Source: Pseudogulbenkiania subflava DSM 22618
GTDB taxonomy: Bacteria > Pseudomonadota > Gammaproteobacteria > Burkholderiales > Chromobacteriaceae
DNA length: 64,000 bases
Assembly (NCBI RefSeq): GCF_900177275.1
Contig: NZ_FXAG01000008.1
Span: 62,001 to 126,000, forward strand
Reading direction: 5' to 3'
Within the stretch, counting starts at the first letter, position 1. Each line of letters opens with the position of its first letter. Positions 17,932 to 26,838 of the stretch are shown piece by piece. The notes below the pieces were generated by a model. It was given only the letters and a program-made list of their open reading frames with translations. It did no database searches and had not been told where the DNA came from. The translations under genes and the position numbers were made by a program.

Positions 17932-19899
17932 ATGCATTCGCTTGCACCCATTGTCCTCGTGTTGTTGAGCGCCGTCCTCGCCGTCACGCTGTGCCGAACC
18001 CTCAAGGTGCCGCCGATGCTGGGCTATCTGGTGGTGGGTTTTCTGGCCGGGCCGGGGGTGATGCAGCTGATTCCGGACGGTGAGGAGACGGCCTTCCTGG
18101 GTGAGATCGGCATCGTGTTCATGATGTTCTCGATCGGGCTGGAATTTTCCCTGCCCAAGCTCAGGGCGATGCGCCAGCTGGTGTTCGGCGTGGGCCTGGC
18201 GCAGGTGCTGGCGACCCTGCTGTTGATCGCCGGTGTGATCGGCGCACTGTTCGATTCCGTGCTGGCGGGCTTTGCCGTGGGCGGGGCGCTGGCGATGTCG
18301 TCCACCGCGATCGTCAGCAAGCTGCTGACCGAACGCCTGGAGCTCAACCAGCCGCACGGCCAGCTGGCGATCGGCGTGCTGCTGTTCCAGGACCTGGCGG
18401 TGGTGCCGCTCCTGATCCTGCTGCCGGCTTTCGCCGGCGGCAGCGCCACGCTGGGCATGGATCTCGGCCTGGCGGCGCTGAAGGTGGTGGCGGTGATGGC
18501 GTTGTTGCTGTCCTTCGGCCAACGTCTGATGCGGCCATGGTTCCACCTGGTGGCGCGGCAGCGCTCGGGCGAGCTGTTCATGATCAACGTGCTGCTGGTG
18601 ACGCTGGGGGTGGCCTACCTGACCGAGCTGTCCGGGCTGAGCCTGGCGTTGGGGGCGTTCGTCGCCGGCATGCTGATCTCGGAGACCGAATACCGCTACC
18701 AGGTGGAGGAGGACATCAAGCCGTTCCGCGACATCCTGTTGGGCTTCTTCTTCATCACCGTCGGCATGCGCGTGCAGTTGCCGGTGCTGTACACCCACGC
18801 CGGCGAGGTGCTGCTGCTGGTGGCGCTGTTGCTGCCGGTCAAGCTCGGCATCGTGTTCGGGCTGGCGCGCGCCTTTGGCCACAAGGCCAACGACGCCATG
18901 CGCGGCGCGCTGGCGCTGGCGCAGGGCGGCGAATTCGGCTTCGTGCTGCTGGCGCTGTCGGGCAAGCTCGGGCTGATCGAGGCGCAGACCGAGCAGGCGG
19001 CCATCGCCGCGATCCTGCTGTCGATGCTGGTGGCACCGTTCCTGATCCTGCACGGCGACAAGATCACCCGCCGCCTGATCAAGCAGGACTGGATGATGCA
19101 GGCGCTCAACCTGCACCAGATGCTGGTGGAGAGCATGTCGAAGAGCGACCACGTGCTGATCTGCGGCTACGGCCGCAGCGGCCAGGTGCTGGCTCGTCTG
19201 CTGGAAACCGAATCGATTCCGTTCTTCGCACTCGACCTCGATCCGGACCGGGTGCGCGAAGCGGGCGAGGCGGGCGACCCGGTGGTGTTCGGCGATGCCG
19301 GCAAGAAGGAGGTGCTGATCGCCGCCGGCCTGATGCGCGCCAAGGCGGTGGTGGTGACCTTCGCCGATACCCACGCTGCCTTGCGCATCCTCAACATGGT
19401 GCAGTCCTTGCGCAGCGACCTGCCGGTGATCGTGCGCACCGTCGACGACAGCGACATGGACGTGCTGCGCCGCGCCGGCGCCGACGAGGTGGTGGCCGAG
19501 GTGATGGAGGGCAGCCTGATGCTGGCGACCCAGGCGCTGATGGTGACCGGGGTGCCGCTGAGTCGCGTGCTGCGCCGCATCCGCGCGGTGCGCGAGGAGC
19601 GCTACAGCCTGTTCAAGGGCTTCTTCCGCGGCGCCAGCGACGATGCCGAGGGGCTGGACGAGGCGCAGCTGCCGCGCCTGTTGAGCATCCAGGTGTGCGC
19701 CGGGTCGGCCGCCATCGGCCATTCGCTGCGCGAGATCAAGCTGGACGATCTGGGGGTGGAGCTGAAGGCGGTGCGCCGTCACCACATCCGCCGCAGCGAG
19801 GTCGAGCCGGAGTTCGAGGTGATGCAGGACGATGTGCTGGTGGTGCTGGGCACGCCGGAGCAGCTGGCGCTGGCGGAGACGCGCGTACTGCAAGGCTGA
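17932..19899 (+). CDS. Kef-type monovalent cation:proton antiporter (CPA2)
   Basis: About 655 residues. An N-terminal Na+/H+-exchanger domain of some twelve helices (AMSSTAIVSKLLTERLE; GVLLFQDLAVVPLL; FVAGMLISETEYRYQVE) is followed by a TrkA-N Rossmann domain with ICGYGRSGQVLARLL (near residue 405) and a TrkA-C domain. This is the KefB/KefC layout: potassium efflux gated by nucleotide or glutathione ligands. The start is ATG 17932; an earlier TTG (17893) has no better ribosome site. No KefF/KefG partner is adjacent. Confidence 0.93.
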   Translation: MHSLAPIVLVLLSAVLAVTLCRTLKVPPMLGYLVVGFLAGPGVMQLIPDGEETAFLGEIGIVFMMFSIGLEFSLPKLRAMRQLVFGVGLAQVLATLLLIAGVIGALFDSVLAGFAVGGALAMSSTAIVSKLLTERLELNQPHGQLAIGVLLFQDLAVVPLLILLPAFAGGSATLGMDLGLAALKVVAVMALLLSFGQRLMRPWFHLVARQRSGELFMINVLLVTLGVAYLTELSGLSLALGAFVAGMLISETEYRYQVEEDIKPFRDILLGFFFITVGMRVQLPVLYTHAGEVLLLVALLLPVKLGIVFGLARAFGHKANDAMRGALALAQGGEFGFVLLALSGKLGLIEAQTEQAAIAAILLSMLVAPFLILHGDKITRRLIKQDWMMQALNLHQMLVESMSKSDHVLICGYGRSGQVLARLLETESIPFFALDLDPDRVREAGEAGDPVVFGDAGKKEVLIAAGLMRAKAVVVTFADTHAALRILNMVQSLRSDLPVIVRTVDDSDMDVLRRAGADEVVAEVMEGSLMLATQALMVTGVPLSRVLRRIRAVREERYSLFKGFFRGASDDAEGLDEAQLPRLLSIQVCAGSAAIGHSLREIKLDDLGVELKAVRRHHIRRSEVEPEFEVMQDDVLVVLGTPEQLALAETRVLQG

Positions 19900-20012
19900 G
19901 CGCCGGCGGATACGGCGACGGCATCGCCTCGGCCAACTCCTGTGCCGTGCTGCATGCCACAGAGGCGGTATTGGCGACGGCGACTCTGAAGCGCGCCGAG
20001 GCTGTCGGCCTG

Positions 20013-20191
20013 AGAACCTGTTCACGAACTGTCGCGAGCAGCCCTTAGCGGGGTGAAGAGCAGCGTAGGAACCGGAATGTACTGGAGTACATGAGGATCA
20101 TGGCTGAGCGAGTCTCCGCAAGAGATTCGCACGCGCAGAGCAGCACATGAGCCCCGATCAGGGAGGCGCAGCAAGATCGTGAACAGGTTCT
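20013..20191 (-). repeat. MITE-like dispersed repeat, copy 1
   Basis: 179 bp bounded by inverted ends AGAACCTGTTCA / TGAACAGGTTCT. Its reverse complement matches the repeat at 39663-39872 through most of its length: shared blocks include CTGATCGGGGCTCATG, GCTGCTCTGCGCGTGC, CATGTACTCCA and GCTGCTCGCGACAG. No coding capacity. Confidence 0.85.
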
Positions 20192-20237
20192 GGCTTCGGC
20201 CAACCTTTTCGGCTGATGGAAGGCGTGGTGCGGGCGC

Positions 20238-20275
20238 AAAAAAAAGGCCGCAACGGTTTATCCGGTGCGGCCTTC
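20238..20275 (-). terminator. Terminator of the AsmA gene
   Basis: Stem AAGGCCGCA / TGCGGCCTT with an inner CGG/CCG pair, followed on the minus strand by a run of eight T. It lies just past the stop at 20288. Confidence 0.9.
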
Positions 20276-20287
20276 GTCTTGCTGCCG

Positions 20288-22441
20288 TCACGGCAGGATG
20301 GTGGTGATCTGCTTCTTCAGCTGCTGCTTCAGCGCGTCCTGCTTCTCGCTCTCGGTCTTCTTGCCCTTGACCATGGCGTTGAAGTCGAGCGCGTACACCG
20401 GCGAGTTGATCGGCCCGGTGATCTTGAGCGGCACGTTGACGCCCTTGAGCCGGCTGAACTCGTGCGGGTTGGCCTGCACGTCGAGGGTGTAGTCGATGAT
20501 GCTCTGGATCAGGTCGAGCTTGCCGCCGCCGCTGACGTTGACCAGCTGCGACGCCAGCTTCAGGTCCTGGTTGCGCGCCACGCCCTGTTCCAGCTGCAGG
20601 CTGGCCGACAGCGTGGAGAAGGTGGTCTTCTGGTTGGGGTTGGCCGCCCCGTTCCACTGCTTGAGCTCCGAGGGCAGGTTCTTCAGCGCCGCCACCAGGT
20701 CGATGCCGCTCAGCGCCCCCTTGTTGAGACTCATCGCCACCGTGCCGCTCATGGTGTTGCGCAGCTCGGCGAACGAGGTGCCCTGCGCCCGGACGTCGAC
20801 CTCGCCGCTGCCGACGCCGTCCAGCCGGCTGAAGTTGAACAGGTCGAGCAACAGCGGACGGATGTGCATGGCGTTGAGCTTCTGCTTCAGCTCCAGCTTC
20901 GGCTTCTGTTCGCGCTGCAGCCGCACGCTGCCCTCCAGGTGCCCCTGGTAGATGCTGGCGCTCAACTGGTCCAGCGCCAGCTGCTGCGGCGTGGCCAGCA
21001 CGCTGGCGGTGACGTCGTTGACGCGGAAGCGGCCGAAGGCCAGTTCGCCGATGGTGACCTTGCCGCTCAGGTCGACGTAGTCGAGCCAGTCGAGCGGGAT
21101 CGGCCGGGTGTCCTGGAACAGCGCCACCGCGGCGTTGTCCTTGGTCTCCGGCAGGTAGCGGTTGAGGTCGAGCTTGCCGATGGTGACGGTGGCTTCGTGG
21201 CGCGGTTTGAGGAAGCCGTACTGGCTCACCGTGATCGCCATGTCCGAGCCGTCCAGCGTGCCGGCCACGCGCAGGTTGAGCTGGTCGTCGTCGAGGGTGC
21301 CGTCGAGCGCGCCGTCCATCTTGGCGACCAGCTGGCCGCGCGGCAGCAGCGGGGTGACCACCTGCGCCATCAGCGACAAGGGCTGCATGCGGATCTGGTT
21401 CATGCCCAGCAGGGTGAACGGGGCGTTCAGCTTGAGGTTGATGCGCTGGCGACCGACGCTCCAGCTGAAGTCGCCCGCCATGCGGTCGGCGTTGAGCCCG
21501 GCCTCGTCGAGCTTGACGTTGTCGAAGCGGGCCACGGCTTCGTAGTGGGTCTGGCCGTAGGTCAGCTGGCCGTCGAGGGTGGCCAGCGGCGTGGTGATTT
21601 CCTTGAAGCTGGCGCTGAACGCCGGCACGCGCAGGGTGAAGCCGCTCTTGGGGTTGTCGCTGCTCAGGGTCAGCGCCAGCTGTTCGCCGGTGGCCTGCAG
21701 GGCGGCGAAGTTGAGGCGCAGCAGGCCGTTGGCGTTGAGCTTGCTTTCGCCCAGCCCTTCCACTTCGGACATCGCCACCGCCTGCAGCTGGCTCAGCGTG
21801 ACCTGGTCGTCCTGGATCGTCAGCGGCGTCTCCAGCGCCAGCCGTAGCGGACGCCTGCCGCCGCTGAGCAGGGCGCCGACGCTGAGGTGGGCGTCGCCGC
21901 GCAGGCCGTCGGCGTCCAGGCTGAGCGCGCTCAGGGTCTGGTGGTGCTGGGTCGATTCGTCGAGGTAGTCGAGTTCGCTCTCGCGCAGGCGCAGCGTGTC
22001 GAGCTTGACGCGGAAGCGGCCGGTATCGCGGTGCTGGAACAGGTCGGCGATGGACAGGCTGCTGTCGGGGTGGCGCACCACCTGCACCTTGAGGCCGTCG
22101 ACGCGCAGCTTGCTCACCTCGCGTTCGCCGAACAGCAGCGGCAGCCAGGCCAGGCGCGCTTCCAGATGATCGATGGTGATGGCGGGGGTGGCGTTGCCGG
22201 GTTGGCTGATGTCGATGCGGTCGATGTCGAGGCCGGGGAAGGGCAGCACGTGAGGCTTGATCGCGCCGCGGACGGTGACGCTGCGGTGCTGTTCCTGCAG
22301 CACGCGGCCCAGCGTTTCGCGCACGGCGTGTTCGTCGAACTTCCAGAAGATCAGCGATTGCACCACGACCAGAAAGGTCAGCAGTGCGAGGAGACTATAG
22401 ACGGTAATGCGGAGCCAAAGCCGGCCGGAGTTCCATTTCAT
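20288..22441 (-). CDS. AsmA family protein
   Basis: 717 residues: one N-terminal membrane helix (VYSLLALLTFLVVVQSLIFW), then a very long periplasmic region with AsmA-N and AsmA-C character (late LVAALKNLP segment and LIQSIIDYTLDVQANP). AsmA-like proteins are bridge-type or assembly proteins for phospholipid and outer-membrane biogenesis. It stands alone between the tRNA-Gly gene and its terminator. Which AsmA paralogue it equals cannot be told. Confidence 0.9.
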   Translation of the reverse strand: MKWNSGRLWLRITVYSLLALLTFLVVVQSLIFWKFDEHAVRETLGRVLQEQHRSVTVRGAIKPHVLPFPGLDIDRIDISQPGNATPAITIDHLEARLAWLPLLFGEREVSKLRVDGLKVQVVRHPDSSLSIADLFQHRDTGRFRVKLDTLRLRESELDYLDESTQHHQTLSALSLDADGLRGDAHLSVGALLSGGRRPLRLALETPLTIQDDQVTLSQLQAVAMSEVEGLGESKLNANGLLRLNFAALQATGEQLALTLSSDNPKSGFTLRVPAFSASFKEITTPLATLDGQLTYGQTHYEAVARFDNVKLDEAGLNADRMAGDFSWSVGRQRINLKLNAPFTLLGMNQIRMQPLSLMAQVVTPLLPRGQLVAKMDGALDGTLDDDQLNLRVAGTLDGSDMAITVSQYGFLKPRHEATVTIGKLDLNRYLPETKDNAAVALFQDTRPIPLDWLDYVDLSGKVTIGELAFGRFRVNDVTASVLATPQQLALDQLSASIYQGHLEGSVRLQREQKPKLELKQKLNAMHIRPLLLDLFNFSRLDGVGSGEVDVRAQGTSFAELRNTMSGTVAMSLNKGALSGIDLVAALKNLPSELKQWNGAANPNQKTTFSTLSASLQLEQGVARNQDLKLASQLVNVSGGGKLDLIQSIIDYTLDVQANPHEFSRLKGVNVPLKITGPINSPVYALDFNAMVKGKKTESEKQDALKQQLKKQITTILP

Positions 22442-22501
22442 GCGTTCTGCTCGGTGGGGGCCTGGGCGTCATCGAGTGACTGGGCGGCAAAGGACGTGTC
22501 G

Positions 22502-22575
22502 TGGAGCGGGTGAAGGGAATCGAACCCTCGTCGTAAGCTTGGGAAGCTTCTGCTCTACCATTGAGCTACACCCGC
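22502..22575 (-). tRNA. tRNA-Gly (CCC)
   Basis: Cloverleaf on the minus strand: acceptor GCGGGTG / CACCCGC, D-arm with TAGCTCAATGGTAGAGC, anticodon loop TTCCCAA giving CCC, T-arm GGGTTCGATTCCC, and an encoded CCA. It resembles E. coli glyU. A G-A mismatch seems to close the anticodon stem at its outer end. Confidence 0.93.
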
Positions 22576-22996
22576 GCACTTGCTTTGAGCGTGCGAATGT
22601 AGCCGGTTTTGCCGGGCTTGGCAAGCCTTGCGGGAGGAGAGACGCGGTTCACTTCATCCTTGCCAGCGTGGGGGATATCGCCAGGCACGCGACCGAGCGC
22701 CGCGACGGGCACCCGCGGCGGAGCATGCGGCGATCCGCGATGCAATTTTAGGGCAGGGTACGTTGCAGGCTGCCACCTTGTTGGAAAGCCGTCTTGAGGG
22801 GGCGCGGAGAGGGAAAAGCCATGGGAATGAGGTTTTTGCGTCCTCGCGATTTCTAGCGTCCACAGGATGATTCTGCGACCAGCGAGGGAGGGGAAACTGG
22901 AAAGAAGGGCTGCGCCAAGCCGGCGTACCGGCCGCGTAACGGGTGCCAGTACGCTGAAACGGCTTATTCAGAACGCAAGGGCGTGAGGACGCCCGT
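22576..22996. other. Gene-free stretch next to tRNA-Gly
   Basis: About 420 bp without a credible gene. It contains the first copy (22602-22626) of a 25-bp direct repeat whose second copy is at 23986-24010. A GTAAC/AACGGG-rich remainder shows nothing else I can name. Confidence 0.5.
22602..22626 (+). repeat. 25-bp direct repeat, copy 1
   Basis: Begins GCCGGTTTTGCCGGG and continues to GGCAAGC; identical over 25 nt to 23986-24010. The pair brackets the FNR-like gene. Confidence 0.7.
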
Positions 22997-23728
22997 TCAA
23001 ACGGTCAGCCGCCGTTGCGTCGACATGTGCACGTTGCTCGATGGCACTGGCGTCAACAGCTCCAGCTGTTGTCGATCGAGTATGTGTATGTGCTTGCCCG
23101 ATACCGATATCACTCCGGTATCGGAAAGTTCTCGCAGCACTCGGGAGAAGGTTTCCGGCGTCAAGCTCAGCCGCGAGGCGATCAAGTTCTTGTTGGCTAG
23201 CAGTTCCACGGTGTCGGCATCATTCTGCCGGCTGCTCTGCCTCATCAGGAATTGAACCATCCTCTGCTTGGCCGAGAAGAGGCTGTAACTCTCGATATCG
23301 GCCATCAGGGTGTAGAACTGCCTTCCCATGCAGGTCATGATCTCGCGCGCAAAGGAGAAATTCTCCTGGGCAATTTGCATGATCGGTTCTGGCCGGGTGA
23401 GCAGCAGCATGGTGTCATCGGTTGTCAGCGCGTTGGTCAGGAAAGGCTTGTTCAGCAACATTTCACCGATGCCGAAACACTTATTGCTATCCAGGAGCGC
23501 CATGACCTTTTCTCCCCCGTTCAGAAACAGGCAGGTCAGGGATATTTGGCCATAGACAATCCAATACACGCCGTGGGAAACATCGCCGCGCTGAACGAGC
23601 GTCGTGTCTTTCTTGAGCCTGATGCATTTTGTGGCGGCAGCCACCCGCTCAAGCTGTGCGTTATCCAGGGATTGATAAAGCGAGGCGTGGGTAAGGATGC
23701 CTTTCAAGTTATGCTCAAAGTCTGACAT
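22997..23728 (-). CDS. Crp/Fnr family transcriptional regulator
   Basis: 243 residues: cyclic-nucleotide-binding-type beta-roll, long dimer helix, then a winged HTH with recognition helix PETFSRVLREL. The E..SR pattern there predicts FNR-type TTGAT half sites. No N-terminal cysteine cluster for a 4Fe-4S centre is present, so it resembles the Dnr/NnrR branch rather than oxygen-sensing Fnr; the effector is unknown. ATG 23728 has GGGGAG 7 nt upstream. A perfect FNR box lies about 73 bp upstream (23801-23814), suggesting autoregulation. Confidence 0.88.
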   Translation of the reverse strand: MSDFEHNLKGILTHASLYQSLDNAQLERVAAATKCIRLKKDTTLVQRGDVSHGVYWIVYGQISLTCLFLNGGEKVMALLDSNKCFGIGEMLLNKPFLTNALTTDDTMLLLTRPEPIMQIAQENFSFAREIMTCMGRQFYTLMADIESYSLFSAKQRMVQFLMRQSSRQNDADTVELLANKNLIASRLSLTPETFSRVLRELSDTGVISVSGKHIHILDRQQLELLTPVPSSNVHMSTQRRLTV

Positions 23729-23800
23729 GCAATCACTCCCCCTCTTTCTTGGTGCACTAACCCCCATCCGCAACTCTGACACCGACTCGAAGGTAGGCTG

Positions 23801-23814
23801 TTGATCGCGATCAA
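23801..23814. promoter_or_regulatory. Perfect FNR/Dnr box
   Basis: TTGATCGCGATCAA, an exact TTGAT-N4-ATCAA palindrome upstream of the FNR-like gene. Confidence 0.75.
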
Positions 23815-23985
23815 ATCGGGTGGACTTCCGACAAAAGGCGGGATGATCAAGGTTTTTCTGTGTGGAAAGTGCTACCGGGTACAGGTTCCGGCATAGCCGC
23901 CCATTCGTTCCGCTGACGCTTGGCCCTGTCTGGTCACCGGTCGTGGGGGCCTTCCTTGGCTTTGGTCGTGTGAAGGCAGAATGCC

Positions 23986-24010
23986 GCCGGTTTTGCCGGG
24001 CTTGGCAAGC
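23986..24010 (+). repeat. 25-bp direct repeat, copy 2
   Basis: Identical to 22602-22626; located just beyond the 3' end of the LysR gene. Confidence 0.7.
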
Positions 24011-24070
24011 GCCGCTGGCAAGGATGGCGGCCGGGCAGGGCCTGATGGCCGGTGTGCCGCTGGCATGGCG

Positions 24071-24979
24071 TTACGTCTGCCGTGCCGGCCCGTGCTGTCG
24101 TTTCTCGCGCGCCAGGGCGACAAAATGCGCCAGGGCCACCGAGTGCTGGTCCTGCCGGTAGGCAATGCCGATCGGCGCGGCGGGAACGGGGGCCGTGATC
24201 GGCACGTAGCGGACGCCTTCGGTGCGGATCTGGCTCACGGAACGGGGCACGAGCGAGATGCCGAAACCGGCGTCGATCATGGGGACGATCGAGGCAATCT
24301 GCGGCGCCTCCTGGCCGAGCCGGGGGCTGAAGCCGGCCTGGTGAAACGCCGAGATCAGGTTGTCGTACAGCCCCGGGCTGATCGCGCGCGGAAACAGGAT
24401 GAAGGTTTCCTCCGCCAGCGCGGACAGCGGCAGCGCTGCCTGCCGGCTCAAGCGGTGCGCCGCGGGCAGCGCCACCAGCATGTCCTCTTCTACCAGCAAC
24501 TGGGTGTTCAGGCCGTCCGCGCCGCCGATCGGCGGGCGCACGAAGGCGAGGTCGATCTCGCCGCTTCGCAGTCCTTCCACCAGCAGCGCCGTGTTGCTTT
24601 GCTCCGGCAACAGTTGCACCCCGGGGTAGCGGGCGCGGTAATCGCGGATCAGCGCCGTCACCTCCGGCTGGAAGTAGGTGGCGCCGGCAAAGCCGATGCG
24701 GATGCGGCCGGCTTCTCCCCGCGAGAAGCGCTGTACGCTGCTTTTGGCGCGCTCGACCTGCTCCAGGATGGCGCGGGCATCGGCCAGGAACGACGCCCCG
24801 GCTTCGGTCAGCTCCACCTTGCGCGTGAGACGCCGGAACAAGGACGTGCCGAGTTCCTGTTCGAGCTGGCGGATCTGCTGGCTCAGCGGGGGTTGCTGGA
24901 TGCCAAGGCGCTCGGCGGCGCGGGTGAAATTCTGCTCCTCGGCGATGGCGATGAAATAGCGCAGATGACGGAGTTCCAT
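24071..24979 (-). CDS. LysR family transcriptional regulator
   Basis: 302 residues: N-terminal winged HTH (MELRHLRYFIAIAEEQNFTRAAERL ... PPLSQQIRQLEQELG) and a periplasmic-binding-type effector domain. It resembles BenM/CatM-type or short-chain-acid regulators, but the ligand is not deducible. The start is ATG 24979. It is divergent from the CoA-transferase gene, which is its most likely target. Confidence 0.92.
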   Translation of the reverse strand: MELRHLRYFIAIAEEQNFTRAAERLGIQQPPLSQQIRQLEQELGTSLFRRLTRKVELTEAGASFLADARAILEQVERAKSSVQRFSRGEAGRIRIGFAGATYFQPEVTALIRDYRARYPGVQLLPEQSNTALLVEGLRSGEIDLAFVRPPIGGADGLNTQLLVEEDMLVALPAAHRLSRQAALPLSALAEETFILFPRAISPGLYDNLISAFHQAGFSPRLGQEAPQIASIVPMIDAGFGISLVPRSVSQIRTEGVRYVPITAPVPAAPIGIAYRQDQHSVALAHFVALAREKRQHGPARQT

Positions 24980-25280
24980 GCGGGGCGGGGTCCTGAGCTG
25001 GGCGGATCGGGTCACATCGCTAACCATATATTTTAAATATGGAATTGGCAATTTCAATATATTGGATGTGTGCGATCCGGATGGCTACACTGCTTCGCAG
25101 ACAGTTCCGGCGCACACGGCCTGGCGCACGGCGCTGCCGGCGGAGGCAAGGGGCGCCGTGCGACTGTCTGGCCGCGGGCTTCGCCATAACAACACTTCAT
25201 GCGATGCCGTGCGGCGCTTCGGCGCCACGACCCGGGGTGGGGCGGGCGCCGGCAACACAGCCCATGAGGAGATAGCAGGA
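24980..25280. promoter_or_regulatory. Divergent control region, LysR / CoA-transferase
   Basis: 300 bp. An AT-rich island at 25024-25062 stands out from the GC-rich surroundings: a 19-bp near-perfect palindrome CCATATATTTTAAATATGG (25024-25042), then AATTGGCAATTTCAATATATTGG. This suits both promoters and a LysR operator. The rest up to 25260 shows no gene. Confidence 0.55.
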
Positions 25281-26774
25281 ATGTATCAAGACCGTATTCG
25301 TATGCGCGCGCTCAAGGATCGCGTCATGAGCGCCGACGAGGCCGCCACGCTGGTGCAGGATGGCATGGTGGTCGGCATGAGCGGGTTCACCCGCGCCGGC
25401 GACGCCAAGGACATGCCGGTGGCCCTGGCCAAGCGCGCCCGGGAGCAGCCGATGAAGATCACCCTGATCACCGGCGCTTCGCTCGGACACGATTCGGACA
25501 AGGCGCTCACCGAGGCCGGTCTGCTGGCGCGGCGGCTGCCGTTCCAGGTGGATGCCACGTTGCGTTCGGCCATCAACCGCGGCGAGGTGATGTTCGTCGA
25601 CCAGCACCTGTCCGAGACCGTGGAGTTCCTGCGCGCCGGGCAGTTCGGCCGGCTCGACGTCGCGGTGATCGAGGCGGTGGCGATCACCGAGGACGGCAGC
25701 ATCGTGCCGAGTTCCTCGGTCGGCAACTCCGCGAGCTTCGCGATCCTGGCGGACAAGGTCATCGTCGAGATTAACCTGGCGCAGCCGGTCGAATTCGAGG
25801 GCATGCACGACATCTGGATTCCGGGCCATCGTCCGCACCGCGAGCCGCTGCCCATCGTCAACGTCTCGGATCGCGTGGGACGCACCACGGTCAAGATTCC
25901 GCCGGAGAAGATCGCCGCCATCATCATCACCGACACGCCGGACAGTGCCTCCACGGTGCAGCCGGCCGACGCGGAAACCCAGGCCATCGCCAACCACCTG
26001 ATCGAGTTTTTCACGCACGAGGTCAAGCGCGGGCGGATGCCGGCGCGCCTGCCGGCGATCCAGTCCGGCATCGGCACCATCGCCAACGCCGTGCTGACCG
26101 GGTTCCTGGAGTCGCCGTTCGAGCACCTGACGATGTATTCCGAGGTGCTGCAGGATTCCACCTTCGAGCTGATGGACGCGGGCAAGCTGGATTTTGCCTC
26201 CGGCTCGTCGATTACCGTGTCGCAGCCGATGCAGCAGCGGGTGTTCCAGAACCTGGCACGCTACCGCGACAAGCTGGTGCTGCGGCCGCAGGAAGTGAGC
26301 AACCATCCCGAGGTGATCCGCCGCCTCGGCCTGATCGCGCTCAATACCGCGCTGGAGGCGGACATCTACGGCAACGTCAATTCCACCCACGTCTACGGCA
26401 CGCACATGATGAACGGCATCGGCGGCTCCGGCGATTTCGCGCGCAATGCCTTCCTGGCGATTTTCGCCACCAAGTCGGTGGCCAAGGGCGGCAAGGTGTC
26501 GAGCATCGTGCCGATGGTGCCGCACGTGGACCACAACGAGCACGACGTCGACCTGATCGTCACCGAGCAGGGCCTGGCCGACCTGCGCACGCTGGCGCCG
26601 CGCGAACGGGTCAGGCTGATCGTGGAGAACTGTGCGCATCCGGCCTACCGCGACCTGCTGCGCGACTACTACCAGGACGCCCTGAAATACGGCGGCCAGA
26701 CCCCGCATGCGCTGGAGCGCGCCTACGAGATGCATATCCGCTTGCGCGACAGCGGTTCGATGCTGCCCCAGTGA
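25281..26774 (+). CDS. Acetyl-CoA hydrolase/succinyl-CoA:acetate CoA-transferase
   Basis: 497 residues, two-domain CoA-transferase of the class I Ach1/AarC/ScpC type. Visible motifs: GMSGFTRAGDAK early, GIGTIANAV near 270, and the MYSEVLQD segment, whose Glu corresponds to the catalytic glutamate of AarC-like enzymes. It moves CoA between succinyl-CoA and acetate (or propionate). The start is ATG 25281 with AGGA-type sites upstream; the longer frame to 24978 runs through the regulatory region. It is likely controlled by the divergent LysR. Confidence 0.92.
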   Translation: MYQDRIRMRALKDRVMSADEAATLVQDGMVVGMSGFTRAGDAKDMPVALAKRAREQPMKITLITGASLGHDSDKALTEAGLLARRLPFQVDATLRSAINRGEVMFVDQHLSETVEFLRAGQFGRLDVAVIEAVAITEDGSIVPSSSVGNSASFAILADKVIVEINLAQPVEFEGMHDIWIPGHRPHREPLPIVNVSDRVGRTTVKIPPEKIAAIIITDTPDSASTVQPADAETQAIANHLIEFFTHEVKRGRMPARLPAIQSGIGTIANAVLTGFLESPFEHLTMYSEVLQDSTFELMDAGKLDFASGSSITVSQPMQQRVFQNLARYRDKLVLRPQEVSNHPEVIRRLGLIALNTALEADIYGNVNSTHVYGTHMMNGIGGSGDFARNAFLAIFATKSVAKGGKVSSIVPMVPHVDHNEHDVDLIVTEQGLADLRTLAPRERVRLIVENCAHPAYRDLLRDYYQDALKYGGQTPHALERAYEMHIRLRDSGSMLPQ

Positions 26775-26838
26775 GGGCGATGGCGGCGCGTTGACCATTG
26801 CGCGGGCGGTGGCGTCCTCGCGGTGCGACCTGTCCGCG

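Larger units (their letters stand above)
19900..20287. other. Intergenic region holding a palindromic dispersed repeat
   Basis: No gene. It contains the repeat at 20013-20191, a CTTCGGCCAACCTT site at 20194-20207 and the asmA terminator. Confidence 0.7.
23729..24070. other. Intergenic region between the FNR-like and LysR genes
   Basis: About 340 bp, no gene supported. It contains the FNR box (23801-23814) and the second 25-bp direct repeat (23986-24010). Confidence 0.6.

Noticed and set aside
17845-20025. 726-codon open frame antisense to the Kef antiporter
   Set aside because: Produced by GC-rich codon bias of the real gene on the other strand; Gln/His/Arg-rich with no domains and no ribosome site.
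20216-21847. 543-codon open frame antisense to the AsmA gene
   Set aside because: Low-complexity Val/Gln/Arg composition, mirror of the AsmA reading frame, no homology features.
22407-22751. Open frame crossing tRNA-Gly
   Set aside because: Reads through the tRNA gene on the opposite strand; no support beyond openness.
24978-25280. Longer N-terminus of the CoA-transferase
   Set aside because: The added 100 codons cover the AT-rich divergent promoter; the family start matches ATG 25281 with a ribosome site.
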